Assembly (NCBI RefSeq): GCF_901709675.1
Contig: NC_051108.1
Coordinates: 1,550,001 to 1,614,000, forward strand
Source: Syngnathus acus
Taxonomy: Eukaryota > Chordata > Actinopteri > Syngnathiformes > Syngnathidae
Reading direction: 5' to 3'
DNA: 64,000 bases
Shown: positions 1 through 12,977 of the stretch, in pieces
How the letters are laid out: each line of letters starts with the position of its first letter
Position numbering within the stretch: the stretch's first letter is position 1
The notes under the pieces: model-generated
Seen by the model: only the letters and a program-made list of their open reading frames with translations
Database searches by the model: none
Told to the model about the DNA's origin: nothing
Translations under genes and position numbers: made by a program

Positions 1-120
1 TGTGTGCGTAGACGTGCGCGCGCGTGTATAGGGTTCACGGGCCCGGGTTTTGACATTCACGCTACACCACCTACGCGCTCGGGTCCCATCTCGGGTCATT
101 TACATATCTTTGAAAGACAG

Positions 121-345
121 ATTGAAAAGAAGGAGAAAGGAGGGACCGGAGCGGCGAGGGCGGCGGGCGAGGGGGTGGTGGTGGGGTGGGGGGGGGGGGG
201 GACGAGGGGTCGGGCGGTGGGTGACGGGAAGAAGGGAGAAAGGGAGGGAAAAGAGCAAGAAGAAGACCAAGCCGGAAGATTAGATTCCCCCCATCAAGAA
301 AATGAGGGGGGAGTTTGGGGGGGAGGGCGCAGAGGGGCCTACTGG
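121..345. repeat. Purine-rich, G-run-rich tract
   Basis: About 225 bp are almost all A and G on the plus strand, with long G runs near 180-201 and 305-330. This is low-complexity sequence with potential to form triplex or G-quadruplex structures. The open frames on both strands here are compositional artefacts. Confidence 0.8.
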
Positions 346-834
346 GAGGATCCTTCTTCATATTTGTGTGTGAATTGTTTATCACGGTGACAGAAGCGTG
401 CCAGGCCCGAGATAAAGGCAGCGCTCCATCACGGGGGCTGTGACAGCGGGAGGACACGGCGCGGCACTCACCGCCACAGCCCCAGAAATATTATTAATAG
501 ATGCCGACTTGATTTGCCGCGATTGCGCCGCCTTGGCACCGCTTGATTGTGGCCTGTGAAGTTCCGTCCAAAGGGGGAAGCTATTTTTCATGAAGTGACA
601 GAAGTCGACGCCGTTTTCTATCCGACCCCCCCCACCCCACCCACTTCCTGCGCCCCCACCGCCACCTTCCTCCCTCAGTTGAGCAGTTGCATCTCTTTCC
701 AAGGAGCTGATATGCAAGACTGCTTATTATGAGAGCATGTCAGATTTAGAGGGAGGGGGGAAAAAAATGGCACGGAGGAATAGTTGCTCTTTTTGATGGG
801 ACGGTCTGTGAGATGGCCTGTAGATGATATCCGG

Positions 835-864
835 CGTGCGTGTGCGTGCGTGCGTGTGTGTGTG
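835..864. repeat. TG microsatellite (interrupted)
   Basis: A run of GTGCGTGCGTGTGTGTG-type sequence with GC interruptions. Confidence 0.85.
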
Positions 865-1005
865 AGCCAATATGCATGTGCTGCAATTTTTTTGATTTTG
901 AGTAATAAGTGTGAATATCACACGTGTGCACATACATAAATGTATAAGTTCACACACAGAAGAGAGTAAATTTGGGATTTTTCCTTTCCACACACACTTA
1001 CTCAG

Positions 1006-1023
1006 ACACACACACACACACAA
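1006..1023. repeat. AC microsatellite
   Basis: About nine AC units, seen directly. Confidence 0.85.
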
Positions 1024-2454
1024 CATATGACGTCAACACTAGTACCCAACCATGGAGCTCTTGAGGCCTGACTTGGAACCTTAGGACGGGACTTGGATCT
1101 AATTTAGGACAGGACCAATGTCCAAAATTCAGAATTGGAACGCTAATCTGAACTTTGACATGAATTTGAGTGGTTCACAAATCTAGCCCCCCCTCCATCA
1201 AAAGGGAGTCAAGGTGTGCAGTTGCTTGCTTGTCCATAAGAGGGCCTCACTGTGTCAGACGCGAGAAATAAAAACACGCCTCAAACTTTTTGCTGTCAAA
1301 CTTCCTCCTTGAAGCTAAACTTCCGCTTCAGTCCGGGGCCCACCAACAAGTTTCACAGACCACCCCCGACGCCACCACAGCATGCCCCCCCCACCTCCCT
1401 TTAGGAGCACCAAACAGCATGGAGGAGCCCAGCCAGGATGTAAGACAATGACAGACAGTGAAACCTTTTGGTGTTGTTGAACATCTCCCAACCAACCGCA
1501 GACAAGTCGAGTTGGAGGAAGGACTGACTCGCTACTTACGTACAATTGGCTGTGTAGAAAAAGACTGAGGTAAAAGTACAAGTACTGTTGCAAAAAAAAA
1601 AAAAGTACAGTGCAGACTTGGAAATGTACTTAAGATTACTTAAAAAAACTTCAGCACACGTTTCAATATGGTTTGGCCTACTTACAAGCTTGGTCACAGA
1701 AACTCGTAAGTCAAGGTACCAAACCAAAGTACTTGTCTGTGGTTCCTCGCCACCGCTGCAGACGTTGCAACGACTGCAACCCCCCCGACCCCTTCCCCCC
1801 GACCTGCTTCGCCGGCCACGGTGAGAGGCGCCTGCGGCAGAGTTTCTCAGGTCTGCACCTGGCGACCACAACCTCCGGCGTTGCGACCCGGGGGGGGTTT
1901 GTGGGCGGGGTGCTAAGGGGGGGGATCTGCGGTGGTACGGGCGCAAATGGCGGAGGCCCAAACCTCATGCAGGAAGCGTGCTTATCTTGTAGCCGGAGGC
2001 TGCCGTGGGGCTCCGACACCTGCCGGGCGAGGGGGCGCGCCGGGTGTTGGGGTGACGGATGAAGACGTTCAGATCTGTTTGACTAACTTGTGCCTTATTT
2101 GCGTACCGAAATAGATTGTAAACGGTGTCAACTTGGTACTTAGATGCTGTGCTCGTCGTCCCTTAGCTTAGCAATTTAGCAGACGTGCCGCCGATTCTAT
2201 TCAATTATCTCCAAACCACATGCTGCGTCACCAAAACATCCAATCGCAGGCTCCTCTGGTAAATTTCCACCGCTGCATAAATAGGCGCTCGCTGTTCCTA
2301 AGTGGGGCAACGGCGGTTGTCGGGGGTTGTGTCACGTGACCCCAACCTCCGCCGGGACCCGGGCCTCCGGCACGCATCCGCACTCAAAGACGTTTGCTTT
2401 ATTCTGCGCCCGCCTCGCTCCGAAGAGCGTTCCGTCTCGGGAGTCGGTGTTGAG

Positions 2455-2800
2455 CATCAGCTGACAAATTAATTCCAATAATATTCAAATGCACTGTCGG
2501 CAGGTTCTTCCCCATTTTGAATTATGCGTGTTCAATCTGCGCCCCGGCCTGCCTTCTGCTATTTGGAGTGTTCTGTTTTTCCAGCAATCTATTCCTGATA
2601 TTGCTCCCATTTTGCCCGAGACAGACAGCGGCCTTGTAATATTACGCCGGCCGGCCTTCCTTAATGGGATCCTTCCCCCCCTCCCCTTTTTTTCTCCTCC
2701 ACCGTTTGAATAAACGCACTCAATTAAATCAAACCTGCAATAGTGTAGCTTTTAATTGAAAGGGAATTATGCCGTATATGATTTGAGAAACGATCTCCGG
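2455..2800. promoter_or_regulatory. Candidate conserved non-coding element
   Basis: This block differs in texture from the GC-rich, low-complexity DNA on both sides. It is complex, non-repetitive and AT-balanced, and carries a CAGCTG E-box, AAATTAATTCC, several ATTA-core words, CAATTAAATC and TTTTAATTGAAAG. Such clusters are typical of developmental enhancers in vertebrate gene deserts. That it is conserved or active is inference; only an alignment to other fish could show it. Confidence 0.3.
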
Positions 2801-3059
2801 GGACTCGCCGGTGCTCTTCGACAACTCACCAATTAGACGACTCGTCTCTTAAACGGGCGCCGCCTCCGAAGGAAGTGGCCTCGCATTAAGGCCTTAATGA
2901 TCGGGGCACTTAGCGATTACCCCGGCAACCCATTTGCTCTCTCGTTAAAACAAGACGTCGTATTAATAATATCGCTTTTTATTTCCTTCAGCCGTCTCGT
3001 TAAAAAAAAAAAGAAGGGAAAAAAAATAGCCGGCTCCGCTGGTGCTTTAAGCGTATTCC

Positions 3060-3530
3060 GTTTTTCGAATGTATAATCACGCCGTTAGCGGAGCGCTGAG
3101 GTCGGCAAATAAATAGATTTGACATCACCGTGCACTTCATTTGGTCAAAGAGTTGACAGTCGAGACTTGTGATTGACACCGTACATAGAAACAGACAGTA
3201 GTTCGCCTCTCTGGGGAGGATTACGAAAAAGGAGAAGCCATTATAACTTCAAAGCATTTCTTTTAATTGAACTTCAATGTAATAATTAGCCAACCAGTTT
3301 CCTTCTGTCGCTGAGTTGCATGAAACCTCACGCCAAGTGTTTCTAATATATTGACTGAGTTGACACGCTACTTTTACTCTGTTATATTTATTTAGGTACA
3401 TTTTCGGATTAATTGCACTTGCCGGAGTGGTTTTAATGTAACGCAAATTTGATTTGGACTGGAGATTATTTATTCTGCCTCGGGGGCTGTCACTATATTT
3501 AGATTTAACCGTGAATATTTAATTTAATTG
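3060..3530. promoter_or_regulatory. Candidate conserved non-coding element with PBX/MEIS-like sites
   Basis: The block contains GTTGACAG, TGATTGACACC, TTTTAATTGAAC, AATAATTAGCC and further ATTA cores in non-repetitive sequence. TGATTGACA is the core of the PBX-MEIS/PREP consensus. Enhancer function is inferred from motif density and position in the bcl11b flank only. Confidence 0.3.
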
Positions 3531-6500
3531 TATTTTTTTTATAAAAAGCTGAATAACACAAGGTCACAGCAGTCAGTCTGAAAAGTAAGCGAGCGGTCCA
3601 GTTGGTGTCGAGTGCAGCCGTGAAATTGACAAAAGAGGGCAGCAGGCTTCTGCTAATGCGTCTGGACACAATTTGTGTGTGCGCGCGCGTGATCGGGTCG
3701 GGGTGAAGCGGGCCTGGTTCCACTCAGAGAAGGCGCCCCCCCCCCCCCCAACCCCCTTCTTGTCTGCGCCGGCTCAGATCAGTTTACTTGAGTTCATCGC
3801 ACACGCTTGTGTGTGTCCAAAGTGTGTCTTTTCTGAACTATCAGCCAGACCACATCTGAAGAAGAAGTGTGCTGAGGGAGCACATTGCGGGCCTGACGTC
3901 TTTCTCCTCCTCTTTCTCTTGGTTTTGTTCTTCTTCTCGTCGGCGTCCTCGTCTCACGAGGTGACCACCGGCGGCTGACACGTCGTCGTTCTTTGCTACT
4001 TTTCCGACGCCGATTAGCTACTGTGTGTCAGCGATTCGTCGCGTTAGCACCGACGGGCTCCCGAAAAGCCAATTTGGGAGTCAAATCAATGTCAGATGTT
4101 TGATGAGCCTCTCGATCACAACCAAATACAAGAATTGAGCGTTAGTCATTCGAACGAGTTAATAACTTCTCAAGTGCGTGAAAGTTGGTTGATTGCTACG
4201 ATAATTTACGTTCGGGTAACTTAGTTGTTTCCTCGCGTGTCCCGACCTTGGAACGTGCCCGCTACGTGATATACGAGGGGAACATTTTTGACTGGTCTTG
4301 CCTCGCAAAGCTTTGTGTGCTTCCCCTGCATGCGACAGCTCCCAATAATAACGCCCGTCGTTTTCCCGGAGTTACTGACCGGAGCGGGTCACGCGACAAA
4401 GTCGATGGGAGGGCAAAGACGAAGGTCAGATGAATAACCAGCTAAATAGATTTTTTTTGTCAGTCCCAGTTAGGAGGTCATGTAAAAGTAACATCAATGG
4501 AATTGAACGATTTCTGCCAATTTTGAAAACCAACGAGTTCTATTACAGCCGATTCTTCGGGTTGAAGCGATGACAAGCTGTGAGTCGGAGCCAATCGGCG
4601 AGACAAAACCTTTTTGGACATGTGGATGCGCCGCTTTTCCAAAGCGCGACGCACGCCAACGCCGCCCCTTTTGGCTGTAGTTGGTAGCGCGGCACGGTCG
4701 CCCGCCCGCCGCACACACTGGAGAGCCCTTTGAAAAACAAGCGCCGGTTTGAAGGGCAGAGTGGATTCAGATGGCTTGGCTGCGGCTCAAAGGCGAGCGG
4801 CTCTCCGGGTCAGCTTATTATTTCAGTGGATGCGAGGCGCCGAGCTTCTCCGTTGCGCCGCGCTTTCACGCAAGAGACCCGTCCGGCAGGCCCCTCAATG
4901 TACTTTTGGGTCAAGGCCGCAGTCTCGCATGCCGCTGCGCCCGCAGAAGAGAGCCACCCCTGTTCCCAAATCAGAAAGGCGCAGTGCTAAATGGCAGTTT
5001 ACATGTTAGCATTAAGCTAGCAGCCATAGTGGGTGGCCCGACACCACGTCCCCGATACTAGGCGATGCCTCTCCACAACACTGACTTCAAATCACTTTAT
5101 CATCACAATGAAGCATAAAACTAGCGAGAAGGATTGGGGGGGGGGGGGAGGTTTAATTTGCCCAAAGCCGCCTGGTCCGGAGTGTTTGCATGTCCTGCTC
5201 GCTGATCCCTTCTAATTGGTCGTCATTACAGCCCACATTAGCCTATCGGCGCTCGGCCGGAGGGCTGGCAAAGCCGAGCCGCGCTGCCGGATGGCACGCT
5301 TTGCTAAGTCTGAATTACACAACTCCGGGGGCCATGACTAATACCGGCGCGCCGCGTAACTGCTAATGTAAGCCATGGAACAGATGCCGGCGGCGCAATG
5401 GCGGCGAATATTGTCCGGTTCACCTTCTCGCAAGGCTGCCTCGGACCAGTCGCCGCGAGAGCGAGCTCGGTCAAGCGGCCGTGATGGCCGTCATTCTCCT
5501 CGTGATTGGGTTTCACTTGCTGATCTTAATTGTTTGTTAGTGTTTGCATGGGCGCGCGTGTGTGTGTGTTTGTGTGTTGCTTTGTTTTGTGCGGTCAGCT
5601 CCAGCGGTAATGGGGCACCTTCAGCATGAGGGCAATCTTCTATGCTCAACTCCAAACAAACAAACGATGTTTGCACGTGTGAAGCGGCCGAGATTACTTC
5701 CATACTTGGCGATGACTCATGACTTTAACTGTTTGTTTTCGCTTGTTTGGAGGCTCATGTTAATCGTGACGGCGAGGAGAAGTAAACTGTACAAAAGTAG
5801 CTAGAGCGCTGAGTCAAGAACTCCACCCAGGCCAACATTGCTAATTGGATCCTTGTCTGATCGAGGAGCATCAAGCGTTTGTTTGTAGCAGGAGTCCAGA
5901 AACTTTCTTTTGGGCAAGACATCCTCCCAACTTAGGGGGCAGCAATGAGCAGCCAGTCAATCTCTGTTTTTTCCAGCTGCGGTCACAAGCTTTGCTGACT
6001 TGAAAGAATGACATCACTGCGGCTGAATTTGACTTTTCCTCCTCCGGACGAGCTTGTCCGGTTTGGACCACAGAAGAACGGAACGTTCCTGAAGCATTGG
6101 CCCAATTTTTTTTCCCCCTGTCAACTTGTCATACTGTCATCACTTTGACACGCTTGTTTGGTGGCCAGAGCTAATCACATTGATTTTGGGATCAGGGGTC
6201 TGCTGTTGGGGTTTTTGTCTGAATGTTAACCTTTCGAGGTCAGACTCGCCGCCAGAGTGTGAGCTATATGTCGGAGCTTTTGCCAGCAGCGTGCTAACAC
6301 AGTTTTGACATTTAACTAGAATAAAAAAAGAAATGTACATTGTGTTTTTGGACGTTGCCATTCTCCACCAGAACTGTTCCCAAAAAAAGGTCTTATCTCG
6401 GCTTTGAAAACAGAAGAGAATAATTTGCAGCTCGCATTGTCCTTCAGAACGTTACATCCGCCTTCAACCACACCTCCCCCACACGATTGCTATTGCGATG

Positions 6501-6919
6501 CTAAATCTCCTTTTATGTTCTGTATATGTCATTTTATGAAACATCAATTTAAGTGTGCGGGGTACCCCAAAGGGCGCATGCGGGTCACGGGCAAAACCGC
6601 GTCTGACGCTGAGTGTCGCATGTACGTAAACACCAGCAAGTCTATCGTGAAAAGCCTCTACCGCACATACCGGGATGTTAATTTGGGATGTTTATGAGCG
6701 TTTGTGACATATGGTATGAAGGGGCTGCCGCCATCGCTGCACTCGATAAGTGATTGGCACTTTTTCCCCTCACTGTGTGACCACATTAGAAATACAGAAT
6801 GTCTGCATCGTGTTAAGAAAGACGGGTAGAAGCATCCCCGTCGTAGACACATCATCGGTGTGGGATATACGAGAGGTCGTCTAATTGCCCCCTTCAACTT
6901 ATTTGTAGCGACAGGAGTC
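3531..6919. other. Gene-free intergenic DNA
   Basis: No supported gene. There is a C run at 3736-3749, a G run near 5137-5149 and short TG runs. AT-rich complex stretches at 4080-4220 and 6120-6330 could hold regulatory sequence but show nothing decisive. All open frames are under 105 codons and lack family signatures. Confidence 0.5.
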
Positions 6920-7190
6920 ACTCATACATGTGCACAATTTGTTTAGTAAACACGCCAAAGAACTTGAACACAAAGACGCGTGCGTTTGGTTTCAGCATGG
7001 ATTTGGCGTGTTATGTCGGATCGGAGTTTCTTGTAAGTTAGTTAGTGTGTGGCTGTGACCCCAACGAACCATCAAATGGAGCGGCGGGGCTTGTTTGCGA
7101 GGGGATTAACTCATTGATGTGCACAATTTGTTGTCGTGAAAACATCAAAGATTGTTAACACCAAAACACATGCGTTTGAATTCGGCTTCC
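6920..7190. repeat. Diverged direct repeat pair, period about 189 bp
   Basis: A unit of about 75 bp starting at 6920 recurs at 7109. Both begin ACTCAT, share ATGTGCACAATTTGTT, then an AACA...CAAAGA segment, an AACACxAAxAC segment and TGCGTTTG. Identity is about 75% by eye. The intervening DNA is not obviously repeated. It may be an old segmental duplication of a regulatory element or two copies of an unrecognised repeat. Confidence 0.6.
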
Positions 7191-9810
7191 TGGTAGAATT
7201 GCGCCGTTAATACGTCTGCCCCGCGTCACCGTTCTCGTGAGATGAAGAGAGAGAAAGAAATTAAGAGCGTTTTACGGGGCGCCTCAGCAGCCTTTAAACT
7301 CGCGTCAATGTCATCCAGTAGCGTCCGGGGTCACACATGGCCACGTTGTATTATCTACTGTATGGGAAGCAGATACGGCCCAGACCACAGCCAGCCAGCC
7401 AGCGCGAGTCATTATGCGGGCCAACATTTGGACAGCATATGGATTCAGCTCTAAAATAAATCACTCACAAGGAGCCTCCTTCCGCAAATCTGCACGACAC
7501 GAGAAAGCTGAGACACTTGAACAAAAGTGTCTCGTTGGGTTTGACCCCCAGTTCAAATAGATTTGAACCTGTTGCTCTTTTATTTATGTGACCATGAGTT
7601 AACAGCGGATGTGAGGCATCCCAACACGGGTCGGCCACTCTTAATACCACGTGGACATGGAATCAGGCTCAACACGAGTGGTGCCTTGAAATTAGGCAGG
7701 GTTAAAATGGGCATAACCTATTTTGGTTGATTCCACATTTCATTAACACGATGATGAATTGATTTCAAAACAGCAGGGGCCCCAAGATTGAACCCTGTGG
7801 AACACCATATGACTCCATTTACAAATGAGGAATATTAAATCATGATGTGTATACATCCATATAATATATTTATTTTAAATGTCCACCATGAGGTGATTCT
7901 TAGCACATTTGCGCCGGCCTTTGGGAGTTGCATCTGACAAGACAACTTCAACTTGGGTGACCCTTGCAACAACAGCAGCGGCAGCAGAGGCACATGTGCC
8001 CGGACTTTGGAAATATGTGCGGTCGGCTGCATGGGGAGGAGGAGGAGGAGGAGGCGGTGAAAAGAGAAGGGTTTTAATAAACAAGATAATGGCTGCCATA
8101 CGCCCCTGCCTCCCATCTCCTCGCTCCTTTCACCCTCAACATTGCACGTTTTCCAGAAGAATCGCAGTCATTGTTTGGCTCCAAGGAGTAAAAGATGGGC
8201 GGTAATCGCTAAAGGTATTAGACGGATTTGGAATACGCTACGGGGGGGAGGTGGGAAATGTTCAGACTTACAATTAAGTAGCGTCAGGATGTTTGCTTCA
8301 AGTCAGAACTTGACCATGCTCGCCAAAAATCATGGTCGGTCCTTGCAGGACTCAGGAGCCTTGCCAAATTTATATGTTTTATAAATGGTGAGGAAATCAT
8401 CTGTCGGTGAAAAATATTTGTGCAACACGCTCGCTTATATTGTTAATTTGGTTTTTAGGTGACCACCTCGAGGCTGTCGAGGAATATCAACGGTACACGC
8501 TGAGATAATTATTTTCCGATGGGTGCCGTTCACCCCGGCTGCCCTTTTACTCGTTTATTTCTGTTTGCCAGTTAGCCAATTAGCCTCCCCGATTGCAGCG
8601 CGTAAACTTTCCTCCTTTGCCGTCCTCGTTTGCCTGATAAAAAAAGCACAAATTTCATCTAATCTAATCAAATTCATCTCATAACTAATTGAAAGTGATC
8701 ACTCGCTAACCTTCCTGTTAATTTGCATCATATAAAGTTTTGTGAGCTTCCATACAACTTTGTTGTTATGTTTGTTCCGATGCACACTGTGAAAAAAAAC
8801 TTTTCACAAAATGAAATTATATTTTAGAGTGCAGCGAGTGAGTGACTGCATGTGGGCCAACAACAAAAAAAATCACAATCAAGCTGCAAGATCAAGATCT
8901 TGTCAATGTGCATGGCTGCCTCCTACAGGAGCGGAGTGGAACAGCATCAGCCCGCACCTCATGATGCATTTGGATGCGGGTGGTCCCTCTTGCACCTCTT
9001 TATCGGACAAATTGCTCTGTATGTGTTGGGAGGAACCCACAGAGTGGTGGCGCTTCAAGAGAATGAGCTGCCTGCCATGCCAGTCCATAAATGAGTCATT
9101 GACATCTCAGGCAACAAAGTGAGTCATGGCAGTGATCCACGCCGGCTGCTTGAAGTGCGTCCCAGAGTCGCGTCCCGCAAGGCCCGCTGGCGAGGCCCGC
9201 TGGCCGCCGCCTGCCTTGACTGCACCGCCGCCCTCTCCCTCTTGTTTTTTCTTTTATTTACCGAATCCTCCTCCCCTATTGTCTTCGCCGTCGTTAAGCC
9301 CTCCGAGGCCGCTGCCCGAGCCGTTCGGCGCCAACTATTTTTGGCTCAAATGCTTTCGCTCGCATGCAGAAATGCAAATGGTGGCCCATCTCATTCCCTG
9401 CTCAAACTGCCTTGATTCTTTTATAACCGCATCTCGCTCCCACGTGATCCACTCCATTGTTTTGTCTGTGTGACAATTTGGAGCAGACCTGGGCCAAATA
9501 CATAGTTGCAGTTTTGTGTCAAATATGCAGCGCTTTCATTTTGATGCGCTATAAGCGAGCGAGCGCAACGCCTCGTCTTTAATGTCTGGCCGACGGGCCT
9601 CCAGTTTGACACCTGTGATTTCTTTCCGTTTATTGAGTGTTCGCTCAGCCCCCTTGGCCAGACACTTTTACTCTGGCAGGCCCGCGGCCGAGGCTTGCCA
9701 AGCTGTGAACGTGTCACTCATCCTTGCCAGGCCGCCGCCGTCCATAATTCAAAATGACAGCGTGATGAAAGCAGAGGTGTCGAGCGCCACGCGGGGCTGT
9801 GATATGACTA
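7191..9810. other. Gene-free intergenic DNA
   Basis: No supported gene. It holds a short GGA repeat (8037-8057) and complex AT-rich blocks, notably 8400-8760 with several TTAATTTG, TAATTATT and TCTAATCTAATC words, and 9480-9560. The plus-strand frame at 9126-9473 has no recognisable domain and is treated as chance. Confidence 0.5.
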
Positions 9811-9910
9811 GCTTGCCGCGTCACCCGCTTTGTCCCCGTGTGCTATGGGACTCGTGCGTAGCTTGCCGCGTCACCCGCTTTGTCCCCGTGTGCTATGGGA
9901 CTCGTGCGTG
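9811..9910. repeat. Near-perfect 50-bp tandem duplication
   Basis: The 50-bp unit starting GCTTGCCGCGTCACCCGCTT at 9811 is repeated at once at 9861, with 49 of 50 bases identical (only the last base differs, A versus G). Such high identity implies a recent tandem duplication or an assembly stutter. Confidence 0.95.
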
Positions 9911-11516
9911 CCAATCCTGGGAGGGCAAGCAATGACGCTCGGGTACAGTTGGGAAACTGAACGATTATTTTTCCCGACCGTAACTTTACAGTGGGGCTAA
10001 AACTCGCGGGAGCGCGCTATCTCCGCTCGGAGTCATTACGTAAGGAGCGGCGAGGAGGCTATTAATTTCGCTACCTGCTGATAGTTGAGCGTATTAGCCC
10101 GCGTGGCTAATGCAGCTGCCGTTTGACCGCCACTGAGCTCTCTAATGTGTCCGCGGGGAAAACCGGCGCTTCTAATTAATCCTGAGCTGACGGCCGAGCC
10201 AGGACATCCTCCAGGGAGGCATCAGTGGGGGTGGGAGGGAGGGAGGACTTGATACGAGCGAGGCGCACCGGCACACTTATCCGCAGATTAGACTCAACGG
10301 CCTCACTTGGGACGATGAAATGCGACACCGCTGTTGTGGGGAAAAATACGGAGAAGAGCTGAAACAAACCTTGGAAGACAAAGTCGGGTAGTTTATTCAT
10401 ATTTATAAACCAGTCGGATCATCGACAAGGTGTGCTAGACACAATGAGTGGATCGCTCAAAATCTTTTTTAATTATTGTCTTTTTCACGCAAATGAAAAA
10501 GCCACTCCTGGTGAAGCTTATTTATGTCCTGTCTCCGGCACTGAAAAGTTTGCACGGTCTGAAAAGGTTGCCTGAATCTCATGCATGTTTGTCAATATAA
10601 TTTGCCGGGCTATTGGACCCGAAGGAGGGCCGGCGGGTCCCTTAAGGGTTGCGCCTCAAATGCCAACATCTGTCTGCCAGCGGCGGGAGAATGAGACGCG
10701 GCGGTGACACCTTGGCGCCGGCTATTCTCTGCTTGACAGAAGCCACAAGGTGCAACTTTGGAGATGAAAACAGGCCCCGACCGACTATGCAAATCCTCCA
10801 GAGTGCACGGAGCCCTTTAACATTAATCAGATGGAAGTTGCGCTGCTTGAATGCCTGATGTCATCTTTCGGGCCTCTTTATTGGAGTGTGGCGTCAAAAC
10901 CAAAGAATGCTTTTCCCAACACGGGAGCATTCATAATAGCAGCGCTATCGGTACTTGGTATCGGAAAATCCAAACTTGATCAAGGAAAAACTTAAGACTG
11001 ACGAGTGAAGGGAAATATCAAGACCACCCGCAAGGACAGTGTTGATTAAAAAAAATAAAATAAAAATCCCTTGGCTAAGCTAAACATGTAAACCAATGTG
11101 ACATGTTTGTTTGCTCTGTGACACCGCGGTACAGATCAAAGGCAGCTAAGTTTTTCTTTTTTAAACGAATACATTTAGCACTTTTTTTTTTTTTTAAATA
11201 AAATGACAACCACTACATTTTTAATGCACGCGTCCCTTTGAAGAACACCAGAATAGAACCACCAAAGCGCCACCGTCGCAAAGTGCACAATCGGCACATT
11301 TTGTCAAAACAGGGACGTTTATTTGCATTTTGTGTGTGTGTGTGTTCTGTGTGTTATGTGCTGATGTGTTGTTCCAGTCAAATAACATTTTATTACATTT
11401 TTTTATTTATATGTTTGTGCGCCTGCAGAATCAGCCAATGGGGGCGCTCGGCTTGAAATGTCACCATAGAGACGAGCTTCAGGCATCTTCCGCTGAAGGT
11501 GAGCAGCCAGCTCCAT

Positions 11517-11551
11517 CACACACACAACACACACACACGTACACACACACT
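11517..11551. repeat. CA microsatellite (interrupted)
   Basis: CACACA arrays interrupted by AA and GT, seen directly. Confidence 0.85.
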
Positions 11552-12950
11552 CCACGCCAGGCACGCACACGCAGGTTAGAGGCCCTGACCAGTGCCTTTT
11601 GAAGGCATATGGAGTTGGAGATTTATGGATTCCCTGCAATATTAATGTCCAAAATGTCAGAGGAAAGCCGCTTTAAAAAAATATATATATGGTGGCGGTC
11701 TTTGTCGCGTGACACATAGTGGAGCTCTGGTGCCGTGTCTAACGAATGAACCGCGTGAGCCCGCCGGACGCTCAAACTGTAATTCTTGAACACTCGGCTT
11801 TTATTTTGAAGGTCTGCTATCTGTCAATGGTGGACACGTCGGTCCGACACCTCGCGTTGGCCCGCTCAAGACAACGCACAAGTAGGCCAGTGTGATGTGG
11901 AAAGTTGCGTGTGATTTGTAGTGAAGCGATTAAGCCACTGATGACTCCCAGCAGAGGAATGTTGTGTTTATCCACCTCAAATGAAACATCAATTTAGACC
12001 CCCCCTTCTCTCTAAATGAAGCAAATTCAAACAGGGGCCGCGTGTTGGCATCTCCTGTGAGGACGTAAGCTACTTATGACAAAAAGCTTTGTTTGCCCCC
12101 CCCCACCTCCACCCTTAGTCACAAATCATTAAGTGCTTGGCTGGGGTGTTTTAGCACGGTGGATGGCGTGGAAAACGACGAGCCGCCGCCGTTCCTCCAG
12201 CGCGCGGGATTACGAGGCCGCGTGTTTGCGAGCTTGTGACTCTAATGGGCTGGTAATTACCGTTTGTTTATGAGTTTATCGATGCGTGCCGCCACCGAGC
12301 CTGCGAGACGCTTCCAGGCGATGGCGGATAAGACCCCCACCCCCCCTTCCCTCCCTCCTCCCTTTCCTCTAAAGAGCCGGTTAGCTTCTACTGTGATCGT
12401 ATTAGCGGGACTGACACTTTTGATGTGCGCCACTCGGGGTCCGGGGGCATGTGTCTATCTTGACTTTAGCAACCTTGGCCTCGGCGAGCGACACAATTTC
12501 TCACTTTGATGTCGCGCTGGAGAGCCGTGGGGGCAAAACGCCCGCACGCACGCGCAGAACTAGTGCAAGAATCCGATTGTCTATCCCGACACACAATATC
12601 AACATCTGTCAATTGGCACACGTAATCTTGAACAGCCTTTGTGCAATCACACATGATGCTGACATGTGCCTGTCACGTTGTCATGCGGTCGCGAACCCCC
12701 CCACGTGTGTCGCTGTGCATCCGGGAGGTCCAGGTGACCGCTTTGAGGGCTCATCCCACCCAGCCCGCCTAGGGGAGGTCCGCGGGTCCGCGCCTGGCCG
12801 GCCTATGGTGGCTCGCCAGGCACGTCTTCTCTGAGCTGCTGGAGATTTATTGAGGCTTCAGCCCAAATGACGCGTTCCTCTTTGCTGCCAAGTTAAGCAG
12901 TAGCGTAATTAAAACCCTCAAGAGAATCCCTTTCAAGTACACAATGGCCT

Positions 12951-12977
12951 CACGCACACACACACACATACACACAG
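12951..12977. repeat. CA microsatellite (interrupted)
   Basis: ACGCACACACACACACATACACACA-type array, seen directly. Confidence 0.85.

Larger units (their letters stand above)
346..2454. other. Gene-free flank with repeat remnants
   Basis: No gene is supported. A TG-rich stretch lies at 835-864 and an AC repeat at 1006-1023. Around 1560-1640 the sequence is rich in AAGTACAAGTACT and TGTACTTAAG-like words, resembling the degraded ends of a common fish DNA-transposon family; this is recalled resemblance, not a search result. From 1740 to 2060 and 2310 to 2420 the DNA is GC-rich with C and G runs, and its frames carry no recognisable protein signature. Confidence 0.5.
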